The notes under the pieces were generated by a model that did no database searches, was not told the DNA's origin, and was given only the letters and a program-made list of their open reading frames with translations. From Ruminococcus sp. CAG:403 (GTDB taxonomy: Bacteria; Bacillota; Clostridia; Oscillospirales; Ruminococcaceae): 7,518 nt of DNA. The first letter of the stretch is position 1. Every line of letters starts with the position of its first letter. Positions 5,907-7,518 of this stretch are shown here, piece after piece. A program made the translations under genes and the position numbers. The DNA is taken from assembly GCA_000437255.1 (NCBI GenBank), contig FR899071.1, forward strand, positions 1 to 7,518, in the 5' to 3' direction.

Positions 5907-6188
5907 TTACTGACAATATTCTGACAAAACTGCATGCAGCGCATTCACGCTGGAAGAATGTACCCGTGCAACCGGGAACCGATGCTTCTCTGCTTTCTGG
6001 TTCACACGCATTGCCATTTTATGAGAGACCGTACTGGTAAACAGAATTGCCAGATCCGGTGTTCCGATCTTGTTATCAAAATTTGCAGGCATCTGGGTAA
6101 ATACCTTTGCCTTGCAACCATAGGATTTACAAATTTCCTTATACCGTGTTGCCATTCGATCATTTCCGCCAACAACCACGACGCTCAT
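5907..6188 (-). CDS. DUF2325 family protein
   Basis: A 93-residue protein of the DUF2325 family, close to full family length. It starts with a beta strand and a glycine-rich turn, SVVVVGGNDRM (residues 2-12, with the GGxDRM signature). KVFTQMP (28-34), PDLAILFTSTVSHKM (44-58) and RVHSSSVNAL (75-84) follow, giving a small Rossmann-like alternating pattern. His56, Lys57, His77 and Ser78-80 are in the recognisable motifs. There is no signal peptide or membrane segment, so it should be cytosolic. The ATG at 6188 follows AAAGGTGGTG (6203-6194). It is the first gene of an operon with DUF3793 and flavodoxin, whose start site carries the same palindrome as the feo operon. Its molecular function is unknown; a role in responding to iron limitation is inferred from regulation and neighbours. 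Confidence 0.92.
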   Translation of the reverse strand: MSVVVVGGNDRMATRYKEICKSYGCKAKVFTQMPANFDNKIGTPDLAILFTSTVSHKMAMRVNQKAEKHRFPVARVHSSSVNALHAVLSEYCQ

Positions 6189-6209
6189 TGTTTCACCACC
6201 TTTCTTTCT

Positions 6210-6229
6210 CGGTTAGTTTCCTCTAACCG
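6210..6229 (-). promoter_or_regulatory. Operator of the DUF2325 operon: CGGTTAG-N6-CTAACCG
   Basis: This is a perfect 7-bp inverted repeat with a 6-bp spacer (minus AGGAAA). GGTTAG begins 8 nt after the -10 box, against 7 nt in the feo promoter, so it overlaps the predicted start at about 6230. Core and spacing are identical to the feo operator, and only the spacer bases and outer flanks differ. Confidence 0.8.
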
Positions 6230-6236
6230 TAAGCTT

Positions 6237-6265
6237 ATGATACCAAAATCTTCTGCATTTGTCAA
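6237..6265 (-). promoter_or_regulatory. Sigma-A-type promoter of the DUF2325-DUF3793-flavodoxin operon
   Basis: The minus strand has a perfect TTGACA (6265-6260), a 17-bp spacer and TATCAT (6242-6237). The predicted start is about 6230, giving a leader of roughly 42 nt before the DUF2325 ATG. The promoter is intrinsically strong, which suits a gene set held off by a repressor. Confidence 0.87.
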
Positions 6266-6368
6266 GCAACTTGTGAAAAGGGTGGCTTTCCATCGTAATT
6301 TTTAGAATTATCTTATGTTGTTTTTCTGGATTTATGCGATTATTTTATACAATCTACACAGTCTATCG

Positions 6369-6384
6369 GTTAGCCACAGCTAAC
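6369..6384 (-). promoter_or_regulatory. Distal GTTAG-N6-CTAAC site upstream of the DUF2325 operon
   Basis: A perfect 5-bp inverted repeat with a 6-bp spacer (minus CTGTGG) sits about 147 bp upstream of the predicted start and just beyond the terminator of the preceding gene. A degenerate copy (TTAG-N6-CTTA, 6302-6315) lies between the two. No clear promoter accompanies it. The rest of this intergenic stretch holds nothing else I can support. Confidence 0.55.
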
Positions 6385-6390
6385 AGCATA

Positions 6391-6429
6391 ACAAACAAAT
6401 ACGGCCTGACAGAAACTGTCAGACCGTAT
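6391..6429 (-). terminator. Rho-independent terminator of the upstream membrane-protein gene
   Basis: A 14-position stem (6429-6416 with 6412-6399) has one C/A mismatch at 6405/6423 and an AAA/TTT three-base loop. On the minus strand it is followed by TTTGTTTGT (6399-6391). It begins 19 nt after the stop codon at 6448. Confidence 0.85.
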
Positions 6430-6447
6430 GATAGGCATGGAAATTGC

Positions 6448-7518
6448 TTACTTTAATTTATTCTTTTCGTTTTCAATCATTGCAAGCAGTTCATCCACCG
6501 AAGCAGATTCATACCGTGCTGCACGTTTGGTTGTAGCCGGTGCTGCCGGTTTCTTTGCCGGTGCTGCTGGTTCGGCTGCTGGTGTGGTGCTGCTCATGGA
6601 GCGAGCTGCTTCATGCGGACGAGCGCCCAGATTGCGGACATCACCCGAAGACGTTGCCTCATGGCTGCCACGATAAGCAGACGGACTTTGCTGCGGTTCC
6701 TGCATCAGATCTTCCACGCTGCCTGCACGAGATGCAGTTGCCTGCCGTGCATTGGTAAACGTATTGGTAAAGGAGCTGGACAGACCAGACTCTTCCTCAT
6801 CTGCCGTAATTTGATCCTGCGGTGCTGTGTAAATCGGAACATTCCGCTGTGCCTTAAACTGCATGGTACGTGCTTTCTGATACGGAGAATTCGGATTCAC
6901 TGCCTTGCGTTCAAAGTTCTGTGCAATGGAAGACTTCTTCCGCTGCAAGGAAGTGGTATCGCCAATGTTCGCAGCAGGATTGGACTGATACAGCGGCGCT
7001 GTTGCACCCAGATCTTCATCATCATATTCATCGTCGTACATGTCTTCATTGAAGATCTCATCATAAGTCTCTTCAAATGCCATGTCCTCGTCCTTGTCCT
7101 TTGCATTGGCCCGTACAATAGCAACAATCAGCAGAACAACCAAAATGACACACGGCAGCGCCAGCATGATCAGAATGCCCTTGAAGCTTGTGGTGAAGGT
7201 AACGAACGCATACAGTTCATCACTCTCATAGGTACATTTTCCCAAAATGGAATCGGTGGTAATAGCCGGTTCTTCTCCATACAAATCCGGTTTCATGGTG
7301 ATCGGATAATACATTTGAATTCCCGTATCCGGATCCTGTTCAATTTTTGCGATACGGCGAACGGCAATTCCTTCGCTGTCCCGACCCGGTGTCGTGTCTT
7401 CGACAGTCAACTTACAGAGCACCGGATTGTTAATGGAAATTGGATCGGTACCATTATATTCTTTTGCCAAAACCGCTGTTTTCTTCCGGATGGAACCAGT
7501 CGTAGACCCGGCAGCTTT
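6448..7518 (-). CDS. Single-pass membrane protein with acidic, low-complexity tail, 5' end cut off; possibly signal-peptidase-like
   Basis: The frame is open to the right edge, giving 356 visible C-terminal residues. A TTG at 7470 is not supported as a start: the same frame continues upstream and there is no ribosome site. Visible residues 1-113 look like a beta-rich extracytoplasmic region. Their order (VRRIAKIEQDPDTG, then TTDSILGK, then one membrane helix) resembles the end of SipW-type signal peptidases, but this is weak and no catalytic residues are in view. The helix is at about 114-135 (GILIMLALPCVILVVLLIVAIV region), followed by RANAKDK, consistent with the tail being inside the cell. 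Residues 140-171 are very rich in Asp, Glu and Tyr. A long Ser/Thr/Pro/Ala/Gln tail follows, ending in a likely short helix, SVDELLAMIENEKNKLK (340-356). It has its own terminator and is not part of the DUF2325 operon. Confidence 0.7.
   Translation of the reverse strand, partial: KAAGSTTGSIRKKTAVLAKEYNGTDPISINNPVLCKLTVEDTTPGRDSEGIAVRRIAKIEQDPDTGIQMYYPITMKPDLYGEEPAITTDSILGKCTYESDELYAFVTFTTSFKGILIMLALPCVILVVLLIVAIVRANAKDKDEDMAFEETYDEIFNEDMYDDEYDDEDLGATAPLYQSNPAANIGDTTSLQRKKSSIAQNFERKAVNPNSPYQKARTMQFKAQRNVPIYTAPQDQITADEEESGLSSSFTNTFTNARQATASRAGSVEDLMQEPQQSPSAYRGSHEATSSGDVRNLGARPHEAARSMSSTTPAAEPAAPAKKPAAPATTKRAARYESASVDELLAMIENEKNKLK

Noticed and set aside
6302..6315. TTAG-N6-CTTA as a sixth operator site
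   Set aside because: One core base differs, and it has no flanking symmetry; it is mentioned only as a degenerate copy.
1..7518. CRISPR arrays, tRNA or rRNA genes, transposase genes and phage genes
   Set aside because: No regularly spaced repeats, RNA gene signatures or mobile-element proteins were seen on either strand.

Overview
The window looks like the chromosome of a gut or rumen clostridium close to Ruminococcus (Oscillospiraceae). It has a two-FeoA feo locus, a DUF2325/DUF3793/flavodoxin group of clostridial type, and a secreted dockerin protein, which suggests a cellulosome-type organism. This placement is inferred from gene content only. Every supported gene lies on the minus strand, so transcription runs from the right edge to the left.

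From right to left: (1) 7518-6448 is the 3' part of a membrane protein with one transmembrane helix, a very acidic juxtamembrane stretch and a long low-complexity tail, closed by a hairpin terminator at 6429-6391. (2) 6265-4798 is an operon with a near-consensus promoter, encoding a DUF2325 protein, a DUF3793 protein and a short-chain flavodoxin, closed by a strong terminator at 4743-4705. (3) 4628-2816 is a single-gene unit with its own promoter and terminator. It encodes a secreted protein with a ricin-type lectin domain, an internal dockerin, a poly-threonine linker and a metzincin-like zinc protease domain. (4) 2595-1 is the ferrous iron uptake operon feoA1-feoA2-feoB, with feoB running off the left edge.

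The most interesting signal is regulatory. The palindrome TTAG-N6-CTAA occurs five times in the window, always in the intergenic regions upstream of the feo operon (three copies) and of the DUF2325/DUF3793/flavodoxin operon (two copies). In both operons the best copy (GGTTAG-N6-CTAACC) begins 7 or 8 nt after a good -10 box, over the predicted transcription start. This ties the two operons into one probable iron-starvation regulon: FeoA/FeoB import Fe(II), flavodoxin substitutes for ferredoxin when iron is short, and the two DUF proteins become candidate iron-limitation proteins. The half-site spacing matches that inside the DtxR operator, so a DtxR-family repressor is a reasonable but unproven candidate; no regulator gene is visible here.

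Other points of note are a folded 115-nt segment between feoA1 and feoA2 that can form two mutually exclusive structures, and a roughly 100-residue, extremely acidic insertion in FeoB predicted to lie outside the cell.
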